From assembly GCA_040753795.1 (NCBI GenBank), contig JBFMDX010000015.1:48217-112216 (forward strand): DNA of 64,000 nt, read 5' to 3'. The DNA comes from Thermodesulfobacteriota bacterium (GTDB lineage: Bacteria > Desulfobacterota > Desulfobacteria > Desulfobacterales > Desulfosudaceae). Positions within the stretch are counted from its first letter, which is position 1; each line of letters starts with the position of its first letter. A program made the position numbers and the translations under genes. Below are positions 9,141 through 16,941 of the stretch, piece by piece. Under the pieces are notes generated by a model. That model saw only the letters and a list, made by a program, of their open reading frames with translations, made no database searches and was not told the DNA's origin.

Positions 9141-9800
9141 CGCCGGACAGCCGGCCGGAAGGGACACGATCAACCGGCCTTCTTCTTCGATCGCCCGCAG
9201 TTTCGCACCCAGTGCATGCAGCAGCGGCGCCGTTTTTCCGTTCAGAAGCTCGTCGGCCTGGGATCCGGCCAACTCCATCAGCCCGGAAAATACGATTTCC
9301 GCGCCGGCCCCGGATCGTTTGGCGCTTACGTTTATCTTTTTTGTCGTTCCGCACGTATCCATGGACAGGTCCAGCAGAAGCCAGATCAGGGTTTCCAGAA
9401 AGAAAGGGCACGTGTTGATGGAAATCGGGTCTTCCCCTGTCGTGGAGCTGATTTCAATTCCCCGGTTGACGGCAATCCGATCCGAAACGCGCAGCATCAG
9501 TTCCAGCAGGGAGGAGATATCGACGGCGGCCTGTTTCTCATCCAGACTGTGAGCCAGGCGGTTCATGTTCTTGATGATGGTGTTGGCCCGCTGCACCTGC
9601 TTGAGAATGGTCCCGGCCAGGGAACCCAGGCGTCCGGGATCCAGGGGGACCCCTTTTTTGGCCATCAGGGTGACATCCTCCAGAAAACCGGCGCTTTCGT
9701 TGATCACCGCCAGGGCGTTCTTCAGTTCGTGAGAAATGGAGGCGGAGATTTTGGAATAAAAGGTAAGCCCCGTCTCTTCCGGAATCGGTCGGTTTCCCAT
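9132..9800 (-). CDS. Histidine-kinase-like protein with degenerate ATPase domain
   Basis: A 222-residue cytoplasmic protein. The DHp-like region has an H-box (SISHELKNALAVINESAGFL) with the phospho-acceptor His. The following domain occupies the place of a HATPase but lacks the N-box asparagine (it reads LLLDLSMDTCG) and both glycine-rich boxes (no DxGxG or GTGLGL). There is no sensor or membrane segment. The ATG at 9800 is chosen because AAAGGAGAC precedes it; the longer frame overlaps the previous gene. I infer a phosphotransfer or receiver-phosphatase role, like other ATPase-degenerate DHp proteins, rather than autokinase activity. It lies between two receiver genes. Confidence 0.75.
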   Translation of the reverse strand: MGNRPIPEETGLTFYSKISASISHELKNALAVINESAGFLEDVTLMAKKGVPLDPGRLGSLAGTILKQVQRANTIIKNMNRLAHSLDEKQAAVDISSLLELMLRVSDRIAVNRGIEISSTTGEDPISINTCPFFLETLIWLLLDLSMDTCGTTKKINVSAKRSGAGAEIVFSGLMELAGSQADELLNGKTAPLLHALGAKLRAIEEEGRLIVSLPAGCPALP

Positions 9801-9813
9801 GCGTGAGTCTCCT

Positions 9814-10170
9814 TTACCTGGACAGCGCGTCATTTATTTTGGCGATCAGGTCATCAATACTGATAGGCTTGAGCAGGTAATATTCCGCCTCGGCTACGCC
9901 GGCACGGTAATCCTCTTCGGAACCGTGTCCGGTCAGATAAATTGTCTTAACCCCCGGCAGCTGTTTTTCAATGATCTGTTTTAACTGCCGGCCTCCCATG
10001 TGCGGCATCTTGACATCCAGCACCACCAGGTCATAACGGCGCGTCTTGATCAGTTCCTCGGCTTCTCTGGCGCTGGTGGCCCAGTCGGCTTCAATGTGCC
10101 TTAAGGCCAGTCGTTCGGCCAACGTGGCCACAAAATCTTTTTCATCATCAACCAGGAGCAGTTTCATCAT
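9814..10170 (-). CDS. Response regulator, single receiver domain
   Basis: A 118-residue CheY-like receiver: LLLVDDEKDF, phospho-acceptor Asp52 (LVVLDVKMPHMGG), switch Thr in TIYLTGHGS and Lys in YYLLKPIS. It is only the receiver, with no tail. AAAGGAGAAC lies before the tandem ATG ATG. Its start overlaps the end of the upstream Cache kinase by 23 bases, so the two are translationally coupled and it is very likely that kinase's cognate receiver. Confidence 0.9.
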   Translation of the reverse strand: MMKLLLVDDEKDFVATLAERLALRHIEADWATSAREAEELIKTRRYDLVVLDVKMPHMGGRQLKQIIEKQLPGVKTIYLTGHGSEEDYRAGVAEAEYYLLKPISIDDLIAKINDALSR

Positions 10171-11917
10171 TGTTCTCCTTTGTTTCCGGCCGGGGTGTCA
10201 GCGGCAGTGTAATAGTAAAGGTGGTGCCCACTCCGACCCGGCTCTCCACGTCGATCGATCCGCCCAGTTCCTGCGTCAGGGAATAGGTGATGGAAAGGCC
10301 CAGCCCGGTGCCGCCGGACTGGGCCTTGGTGGAGAAAAAAGGTTCGAAAATGCGTTTGATATCCTTGTCCGGAATTCCGCAGCCGGTATCTTTCACCTGG
10401 AGGCGCAACATTTGGTCAGCGATTCGCTTTGCCGATATGTAAAGGGTGCCACCTTCTGACAGGGCGGCAAAGGAATTGTTGATCAGGTTCAGCAGAATCT
10501 GCTGCAGCTTGCCCCGGTCGGATTCAAACCGGGGTATATCCGGGGGAACGTCGACGGAAATGGTAATGTTACGGTATTCAGCCTCCTTGCCCAGAAAACC
10601 CAGTACGTCGGAGATGACCGCCTTGATGTCGACCGGCTGGACACTGGTATCCATATGGCGGGCGAAGCTGAGCAGCTGCTTGGTGATTTTGCCGCAGCGG
10701 GTCACGGAATCGTGAATCGAATCCACCAGGCCGATAAGCTTGGCGTCTCCGGAATATTTTTCCGTGAACTGGAAAATATCCTTGATCAGCCCGGCCTTTT
10801 CATTGATCACCGCCAGGGGGTTGTTGATTTCATGGGCCACGCCGGCGGCCAGCCGGCCGATGGAGGCCAGCTTGTTGGCATACTCCACCTGATGCAGGCT
10901 GCGGATGCGGCGTTGATCGGCGATGTAAATCCGGTTGACGAAGTAGGTGGCGAATCCGGTGACCGCGAACAGCACGATGACGATGCCGCCCAGCAGGTAA
11001 ACCAGCATCTCGATGCGGGTCCGGTGCCACGATTCCATGAGTTCTCCGGTCTTGCTGACGATCATCAGGATAAAGGGACTGTCGGGAATATAGGCATAAC
11101 CCAGGATATATTCGCCTTCAGCGGAACTGTGATATTGAACCACCTCGGTTTTGTCGGAATAAACGGGAATCGGGAATTCGATTTTTTCAAACATTTTTTC
11201 ATGGCCCCGGGAGGGGGTCTGCAGAATTCCCTGGGTATTGACAATAAAAGCGTTGCCTTTTTCGCTCAGCTCAAAACCCGACAACTGCTCGTTCAGCCGG
11301 CCCGTGTCGATGGATATGCGCAGCACAAAAAATCCCTGATCCGAATTTCCGTGACGGACGGCGATCACGAAATGAGGCTCGTTACGGAACCCCATGAACA
11401 CTTCGCTGATGAACATGCCCCGGTTTATGGCTTCCTGGAACCACTGCTGGTTGCTGTAATCCTTGCCTGCCAGGGGGTAAGGGCCGCTGTAGGCGACCTG
11501 GTTTCCCGAAGCGTCGATCACGCCGATATCCGTTACCCCGCCGATGGCCAGCCGCAGGTTGTCCAGCAGACGGGTCAGCCGGCCGGAGTCCAGCAGCCGT
11601 TCATAGGAATTGTCATTGGCGATAAAATCAAGAGCCGCTTTCCGTTTGGCCAGAAAGGCCGCGATGGTCCGCTTGGCATTGGAAACGGTGCGGGAGGTCC
11701 GGGCCAGGCTTTCCGATTCCACCGCCCGCTGGGTGACGTTGAAGTCGACCCAGGATACCAGCAGCAGGGGGATGATGGCGGACAGGCCGGTCAGCATGAC
11801 CGCCGATTTCCAGAGACGGCCGTAGTTGAACATATAGCGGTCGTATCGTCCCGGGGAAGCGTCATCCTGGCGCCGGAAGACGGGAAAGAAAAGTTTGAAG
11901 GATCGTTTTATTTCCAT
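10148..11917 (-). CDS. Cache-domain sensor histidine kinase
   Basis: A 589-residue membrane kinase. Helices lie near 38-57 and 303-326 and flank a periplasmic Cache-like sensor with DIGVIDASGNQVAYSGP (130-146) and VFMGFR..PHFVIAVRHG (173-190), the same signature as the kinase at 800-2500. The DHp acceptor is His362 (GVAHEINNPL). N-box LLNLINNSFAAL, G1 DTGCGI and G2 GTGLGLSI are intact. The gene order on the minus strand is CMK-like/receiver fusion, this kinase, receiver, degenerate kinase, receiver, with short gaps, so I read it as one operon. Ligand unknown. Confidence 0.92.
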   Translation of the reverse strand: MEIKRSFKLFFPVFRRQDDASPGRYDRYMFNYGRLWKSAVMLTGLSAIIPLLLVSWVDFNVTQRAVESESLARTSRTVSNAKRTIAAFLAKRKAALDFIANDNSYERLLDSGRLTRLLDNLRLAIGGVTDIGVIDASGNQVAYSGPYPLAGKDYSNQQWFQEAINRGMFISEVFMGFRNEPHFVIAVRHGNSDQGFFVLRISIDTGRLNEQLSGFELSEKGNAFIVNTQGILQTPSRGHEKMFEKIEFPIPVYSDKTEVVQYHSSAEGEYILGYAYIPDSPFILMIVSKTGELMESWHRTRIEMLVYLLGGIVIVLFAVTGFATYFVNRIYIADQRRIRSLHQVEYANKLASIGRLAAGVAHEINNPLAVINEKAGLIKDIFQFTEKYSGDAKLIGLVDSIHDSVTRCGKITKQLLSFARHMDTSVQPVDIKAVISDVLGFLGKEAEYRNITISVDVPPDIPRFESDRGKLQQILLNLINNSFAALSEGGTLYISAKRIADQMLRLQVKDTGCGIPDKDIKRIFEPFFSTKAQSGGTGLGLSITYSLTQELGGSIDVESRVGVGTTFTITLPLTPRPETKENNDETAPG

Positions 11918-11946
11918 GATGTTATCACGATTAGGGACGGTCGTTA

Positions 11947-13182
11947 TCAGTCACGTTTTCCGCCGACTGATTTTTTCTGCCGGACCTTTTCGTTGGCTTT
12001 TTTCAGGGTTTCGCTGAGTTCATCGATATTGACCGGTTTATGCAGATAGGCAAAAGCCCCCAGTTCCATGCACACTTTTCTATCAGCTTCGGAGCCGTGT
12101 CCGGTAAGAATGATGACCTCGATGTCCGGCCGGGTGGCCTTGACACGGCGCAGAACCTCGATACCGTCGATGCCGGGCATTTTCAAATCCAGGATCATCA
12201 CTTCGGGTTCCTCTTCGGCCACCATGCTCAGGGCCGATTCACCGTCGTAGGCCACGGCCGAACCCATGTCCCTCATGATCAGGCGTTCGGACAGGGTCTG
12301 GACGAATTCGCGTTCGTCATCGACCAGCAGCACTTTCGAGGGTATCTGGAAATCGTACTTGCGGTAGATATCGGTCTGGTAAAACGCTTCGCCGACCCTG
12401 GTCTCGACACTTTTGACACCGGGGATTTTTCCCGCCAGAGATTTCAGTTCCTCTTCCAGGCGGGAGAGCATCAGCACGTGTTTGTTGATGGTGATGATCA
12501 CCTTTCCGTCCCGGGCCTGGGTGGAAACATTGTGGCCGGCCCTGGCCAGAACCTCTCCGGCCCTGGCCGCCAACTGAAAATCAGCCACCATCCGGCGGGA
12601 GCGGCTGGACGGCTGGACCACATCGGCGTTCATGTGCTGAACGATCAGGTCCACGGCCTCGTTCGGTTTAATCTTGTCCGTGGGCACGAGCATATCATAA
12701 AGTTCCGGTTTCCAGGGATCATCTTCCCCCTTGACGGTTTTAACCCAGACCGCCGCTTCCTCCATGTCCTTTCGAATCAGGGCCGCGGCCTCTTTTTCAG
12801 AGAGCACTTTTTGCTGACGAACCGTCTCGATCCGGTTTTTGACGTCGGCCACCAGGCACACCCGCAGCACGTGGCTGATATCGGCGGGAATCATCAGGCT
12901 GGAATATCCCGAAATAATTAAATTATCCGCGTCAAGAAGATCGGCCAGGGCCAGGCGCAGATAAGCAATGGCCCGTTCCTTTTCATGGGTAAACGGGTTG
13001 AAAACTGATGCCTTGGGCTGAAAAGCACTTTCGATTTTTTTCTCCGTCATACCTGACAGCCGGGCTGCTTCCGATACCAGGGCGGCGTCGGTAATCATCC
13101 TGTGGCCGGTTTTCCGACGGCAGTCCTCGATGACCGGTTCGGCGTTGCAGTACGTTCCGCTGAAAATCGCTAACGTAGACAT
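11947..13182 (-). CDS. Cytidylate-kinase-like / BON-like / receiver fusion protein
   Basis: A 411-residue three-domain protein. Residues 1-185 match the cytidylate-kinase-like protein at 6535-7371 (FTHEKERAIAYLRLAL, DISHVLRVCLVADVKNR), but the P-loop position reads FSGTYCNAEPVIED and has lost the lysine. Residues 205-265 are BON-like (ARDGKVIITI...IPGVKSVETRV). Residues 282-400 are a CheY receiver with Asp332 (VMILDLKMPGIDG), Thr in VIILTGHGS and Lys in YLHKPVN. AAAGGAAAAC precedes the ATG. It lies between sulP and the Cache kinase on the same strand. A phosphorylation-controlled regulator in which the kinase-like domain senses rather than catalyses is my inference. Confidence 0.82.
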   Translation of the reverse strand: MSTLAIFSGTYCNAEPVIEDCRRKTGHRMITDAALVSEAARLSGMTEKKIESAFQPKASVFNPFTHEKERAIAYLRLALADLLDADNLIISGYSSLMIPADISHVLRVCLVADVKNRIETVRQQKVLSEKEAAALIRKDMEEAAVWVKTVKGEDDPWKPELYDMLVPTDKIKPNEAVDLIVQHMNADVVQPSSRSRRMVADFQLAARAGEVLARAGHNVSTQARDGKVIITINKHVLMLSRLEEELKSLAGKIPGVKSVETRVGEAFYQTDIYRKYDFQIPSKVLLVDDEREFVQTLSERLIMRDMGSAVAYDGESALSMVAEEEPEVMILDLKMPGIDGIEVLRRVKATRPDIEVIILTGHGSEADRKVCMELGAFAYLHKPVNIDELSETLKKANEKVRQKKSVGGKRD

Positions 13183-13213
13183 GATATGTTTTCCTTTTTC
13201 CCACGTTTGGTTG

Positions 13214-15328
13214 TTATGAAATGCGGCATACCGTTATCAGCGGGCAGTTGGGCTCATCCGAATGCTGATGGGCGTCGGCGTGAATGGCGCAAACCGCTTT
13301 TTCCATGGTCGGATAGATGTTATCCTGACCGATTTTGGCCAGAAGATGAGTGCGCTCCAACACCTTCATCACCGATTCGTTGACCCCGCTAAAAGAAATT
13401 TTTACACCCGCGCTGCGGACATTGTCAACCAGCAGGGACAGGGTCTCTTCACCGGAGGCATCGATGTCGTTGATGGCGTTGGCGGCGATGATAATATGGC
13501 GCAGGTCCTTGTGATTGGTCATGCGGTCGCTGATCTTGTCTTCCAGATAGCTGGCGTTGGCGAAAAACAGCGGGCCGTCGAACCGCACCAGATCGATATA
13601 CTTGCACTTCTGCAGGCCGTGGATCATGGCGGCCCGGAAAGCGTCGTCTTCCTTGCGGGAGAGCGACGCCACCGTGGGCCGCATGCTCTTGTAAAGGAAG
13701 ACGCACAGGGACAGCACCACTCCCACCATGATGCCCTTGTCCAGGTGCGGGGCAAAGATCAGGGTACAGATAAAGGAAAGGATGGAGATGGCGCCGTCGT
13801 ACCACTGGGCCTTCCAGGCGTGCACGAAACCGCTGACGTTGATCAGGCCGATGACCGCCATCATGATGACCGCGGCCAGCACGGCCTGGGGCAGGTGGTA
13901 GAGCAGGGGGGTGAAGAAAAAGAGCGTAACCACCACCGTCAGGGAGGTGACCGCGCTGGACAGGCCGGTCAGGGCCCCGGCCTGAAGGTTGACGGCGGAA
14001 CGGGAAAAAGAGCCTGAAACGGCGTAGCTTTTCCCGACGGCGCCGATCATGTTGGCTAGTCCCTGGCCGATCAGTTCCTGGTTGGGGTCAAGCCGCTGAC
14101 CGGTTTTGGCGGCCATGGCTTTGGCGATGGAGATGGCCTCCATGAAGCCCAGAAGGGAAATGATGGCCGCGTAAGGAAAGAGATGACTCATGATTTTCAG
14201 ATCCACCCTGGGGATGGACATGGACGGCAGTCCCTTAGGCACCGTGCCCACCACCGCACCGCCGCCGATCATGGTGATTTTTTCCGGGTTCAGGGGCGCC
14301 TCACGCACCTTGATTCGCCAGACCCGGCCGTTCAGGTCTCGGGCGGCGGGGTCATCTTTCAGATAAAAGAAATTTTCATCCTTGTCGGCCAGGAAAAGAA
14401 AGGATCGCAGTTCCTCACGAAACAGGCCGGCTTCCTCATTGAGCGCGTCGATTTTATAGTTGATCACCCGCATGGCGTGTTCGGCTTCCATCAAGGCCAG
14501 AGCGTCATGACTGGTTTTCGCTTCATCCAGTGCCTTCATGATGCCGGTGCGTTCTTCCACCAGCGTTTTGACCTGTTCCATCCGACTGTTGTAGCCGGAC
14601 GCTTTTTCGTGCACGTCGGCATTCTGGACAGCCGTAAGGGGGACCGGTTTATTGTATTCAAATCCCATCAGCCAGGCCATGACGGTAGTGACCGCCACCG
14701 CCACCAGCACATTGGGTATCCGGGGATTGATCCGCTTTAACACCACCATGATGGCAAAGGCCAGAATCCCCATGAAGAGCGTGGGCCAGTGCGTATAGTG
14801 GATGGCGGCCTCTACCGTGCGGACGACGGTTTCATAATGATGGACGGCGTTGTCCACATCGACGCCGAACATCTTGGAAAGCTGGGAAGTGGCGATAATG
14901 ATGGCGGCGGCATTGGTAAAGCCGTTGACCACCGGGTGGGAAAGGAAGTTGACCACCAGCCCCAGCCGCAGCACGCCCAGGGAAAACTGAAAGAAGCCGA
15001 CCATCAGGGACAGCATGATGGCATAGGTGATGTAGCCCTCGCTGCCTGCCGTCGCCAGAGGGGCCAGAGAGGCGGAGGTCATCAGGGACACCACCGCCAC
15101 CGGGCCGGTCGCCAGCTGGCGGCTGGAGCCGAACAGAGCCGCGATCATCGGCGGCAGGAAAGAGGCATACAGACCATAGTAGGAGGGCATACCCGCCAGC
15201 TGAGCATAAGCCATGGATTGAGGAATCAGCACCAGCGCCACGGTCAGCCCGGCGATTCCGTCCGCCTTGAACTTGTCCAGATTATAGCCCCGCAACCAGG
15301 CCATAAAGGGGAAAATCTTGTTGATCAT
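13214..15328 (-). CDS. SulP-family anion transporter with STAS domain and large internal insertion
   Basis: A 704-residue SulP/SLC26 transporter. The N-terminal motif ALVLIPQSMAYAQLAGMP and the later GQGLANMIGA..YAVSGSFSRSAVN region are characteristic. A C-terminal STAS domain spans about 590-690 (LVRFDGPLFFANASYLED, then DIDASGEETLSLL). Residues about 224-355 are an insertion of roughly 120 residues, predicted helical and coiled-coil-like, placed where most SulP proteins have a short loop before GTVPKGLP. The anion could be sulfate, bicarbonate or other. It is the second gene after tetR (25-base gap) and is therefore probably under TetR control. Confidence 0.9.
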   Translation of the reverse strand: MINKIFPFMAWLRGYNLDKFKADGIAGLTVALVLIPQSMAYAQLAGMPSYYGLYASFLPPMIAALFGSSRQLATGPVAVVSLMTSASLAPLATAGSEGYITYAIMLSLMVGFFQFSLGVLRLGLVVNFLSHPVVNGFTNAAAIIIATSQLSKMFGVDVDNAVHHYETVVRTVEAAIHYTHWPTLFMGILAFAIMVVLKRINPRIPNVLVAVAVTTVMAWLMGFEYNKPVPLTAVQNADVHEKASGYNSRMEQVKTLVEERTGIMKALDEAKTSHDALALMEAEHAMRVINYKIDALNEEAGLFREELRSFLFLADKDENFFYLKDDPAARDLNGRVWRIKVREAPLNPEKITMIGGGAVVGTVPKGLPSMSIPRVDLKIMSHLFPYAAIISLLGFMEAISIAKAMAAKTGQRLDPNQELIGQGLANMIGAVGKSYAVSGSFSRSAVNLQAGALTGLSSAVTSLTVVVTLFFFTPLLYHLPQAVLAAVIMMAVIGLINVSGFVHAWKAQWYDGAISILSFICTLIFAPHLDKGIMVGVVLSLCVFLYKSMRPTVASLSRKEDDAFRAAMIHGLQKCKYIDLVRFDGPLFFANASYLEDKISDRMTNHKDLRHIIIAANAINDIDASGEETLSLLVDNVRSAGVKISFSGVNESVMKVLERTHLLAKIGQDNIYPTMEKAVCAIHADAHQHSDEPNCPLITVCRIS

Positions 15329-15353
15329 ACCGTCGCCATTCCTTCCGTATTTA

Positions 15354-15929
15354 TCATTTTATCATAAGACCGATTAGACGCATCAGTTCATTATATAAGG
15401 CGCCTGCATCATAAAGGTTGCAGTTTTTGAAGCGGACAATCCCGTCCACCGTGGACAGCAGGACGAGGGCGGTTTTGCGGGGAGAGAGGTCGCCTACCGA
15501 TCCGTCCGCTTGTCCTTTGATCAGGGCTTTTTCGAAAATATCCACAAAACAGTTGTAAATTTCTTCCAGCAGGGTCCGGCAGTAAACGTTTTCTTCGGCG
15601 AGTTTGTAAGGGTAGTAGCGATGGAGCAGGAGAAACCAGGGTTGCCGGATACCGGCCAGGTAAAGGTAAAAGGCCAGTGACGCTTCCAGCAGAGAGGCGC
15701 CGTCGGGAAACTCTTTTTCACCAAAATACCGGGAGAACTCTTCCAGTATTCCGTCTTTGACGTTGCTCAATACCGCCAGGAAAAGGTCTTCCTTGGTTTT
15801 ATAATGATAGAAGACTGTGGCGGTAGCGATTCCGCTCATACTGGCCACTTCGCCCATGGAGGCTTCTTTAAATCCCCTGGTTGCGAATAAGAAAGTTGCG
15901 ATTTCAAGTATTTCTTGTTTTTTTGACAT
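15354..15929 (-). CDS. TetR/AcrR-family transcriptional regulator
   Basis: A 191-residue TetR regulator. The N-terminal HTH (ILEIATFLFATRGFKEASMGEVASMSGIATATVFYHYKTKEDLF, residues 6-50) is intact; the C-terminal half is a helical ligand domain. Upstream lies a good sigma-70 promoter with two overlapping inverted repeats at 15971-16003, suggesting autoregulation. It is first in an operon with sulP 25 bases downstream, so SulP expression is likely its main target. The inducer is unknown. Confidence 0.9.
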   Translation of the reverse strand: MSKKQEILEIATFLFATRGFKEASMGEVASMSGIATATVFYHYKTKEDLFLAVLSNVKDGILEEFSRYFGEKEFPDGASLLEASLAFYLYLAGIRQPWFLLLHRYYPYKLAEENVYCRTLLEEIYNCFVDIFEKALIKGQADGSVGDLSPRKTALVLLSTVDGIVRFKNCNLYDAGALYNELMRLIGLMIK

Positions 15930-15970
15930 GAACTTTTTAATTCCATGGAATATGGTTATCTACAAACTGA

Positions 15971-16003
15971 CTGATTCATCAGTTAGGCTGATTTATGAAT
16001 CAG
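15971..16003. promoter_or_regulatory. Two inverted-repeat operators for TetR
   Basis: CTGATTCATCAG (15971-15982) and CTGATTTATGAATCAG (15988-16003) are two related inverted repeats sharing CTGAT/ATCAG arms. They sit immediately downstream of, and touching, the -10 box of the tetR-sulP promoter, where a bound repressor would block initiation. The palindromic design fits a TetR dimer; the binding itself is inference. Confidence 0.7.
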
Positions 16004-16031
16004 TTTTACGCTAGATAAAAGCCGATGTCAA
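16003..16031 (-). promoter_or_regulatory. Sigma-70 promoter of tetR-sulP
   Basis: On the minus strand, TTGACA (16031-16026), a 17-base spacer and TAAAAC (16008-16003). The predicted transcription start falls inside the operator pair just downstream. The rest of 16032-16156 holds only a small hairpin (AACCAG 16092-16097 with CTGGTT 16104-16109) after the Ehr operon. Confidence 0.7.
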
Positions 16032-16156
16032 GTTTTTTTTGCAAATATCCGGATGACATTCTGATCCGATAAGAATGTTCTTAATGATATCAACCAGAAA
16101 AATCTGGTTTGCGGATTTTGGGGAGATGTTGCGGTGTGCTGTGAATCGCAGGATCG

Positions 16157-16924
16157 TTATTTGATGCGATCGATAAAACGCAGCAATCCATCCAGGATGG
16201 TCAGGGGATGGGGAGGACAACCGGGGATAAACAGGTCCACGGGGAGAATATGGGGAACACCGTTGTGTTGTTCGGGATGACCGGTATAAGGACCGCCGGC
16301 TATAGCGCAGGCGCCTACGGCAATGACGATTTTGGGCGCGGGAACGGCGGCATAGGTTTTATCCAGGGCAAGGCGCATATTTTCGGTTACGGGGCCGGTG
16401 ATGAGCAAACCGTCCGCATGCCGGGGAGAGGCTACAAACTGTATGCCGAAACGGCCCATGTCCCAGGCCAGGGTTCCGAGTACGTTGCTGTCCGCTTCGC
16501 AGGCGTTGCATCCGCCGGCGGAGACCTGCCGGAGCTTCAGGGATCGGCCGAACAGCCGGGCAGCGGTCTCGTAACGGGCCGGAGCGAAATCCGGCGATCC
16601 GGACCGGACAAGGAGGCTCTCCCGCCCGGACGCGGCCAGCCGGTATTCACGGTCGAAACAAATGGCGCCGACCGGGCAGGCGGTTTCGCAGGCCCGGCAG
16701 AAGAGGCAGCCTCCGGTGTCGATGACCGGTCCCTTATCCGCGTCGAATAGACGGACGGCGCCCACGGGACAGGCGACCATGCACCGGTCGCAGCCGCTTT
16801 GGCAGGCGGCGCCGTTGATCACCGGCCGTCCCGCGAAACGGGGAGGCAGATCCGGCGGCGGTCCGTCAGGATAGGCCATGGTCCGGTATTTCTGCTCAAG
16901 GCGGGTTTTGATAATTCGCAGCAT
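16157..16924 (-). CDS. Ehr/hydrogenase-4-like small subunit fused to a 2x[4Fe-4S] ferredoxin domain
   Basis: A 255-residue fusion of a HyfH/NuoI-like ferredoxin and a HyfI/NuoB-like subunit. Eight Cys at 41, 45, 48, 52, 73, 76, 79 and 83 form two [4Fe-4S] sites (CQSGCDRCMVACP, CLFCRACETACP). The NuoB part has the N2-type ligand set Cys139 and Cys142 (GGCNACEADSN), Cys206 (VGACAIAGG) and Cys236 (PGCPPHP). The electron-transfer chain is therefore intact although the partner large subunit lacks nickel ligands. It is last in the six-gene operon, 17 bases after the large subunit, and is peripheral on the cytoplasmic side. Confidence 0.85.
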   Translation of the reverse strand: MLRIIKTRLEQKYRTMAYPDGPPPDLPPRFAGRPVINGAACQSGCDRCMVACPVGAVRLFDADKGPVIDTGGCLFCRACETACPVGAICFDREYRLAASGRESLLVRSGSPDFAPARYETAARLFGRSLKLRQVSAGGCNACEADSNVLGTLAWDMGRFGIQFVASPRHADGLLITGPVTENMRLALDKTYAAVPAPKIVIAVGACAIAGGPYTGHPEQHNGVPHILPVDLFIPGCPPHPLTILDGLLRFIDRIK

Positions 16925-16941
16925 AAAGATCTTCCTGTTTT

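Noticed and set aside
8622..9806. A 394-residue open frame on the plus strand opposite the receiver and kinase-like genes
   Set aside because: It crosses two well-supported minus-strand genes and a promoter, with no recognisable sequence.
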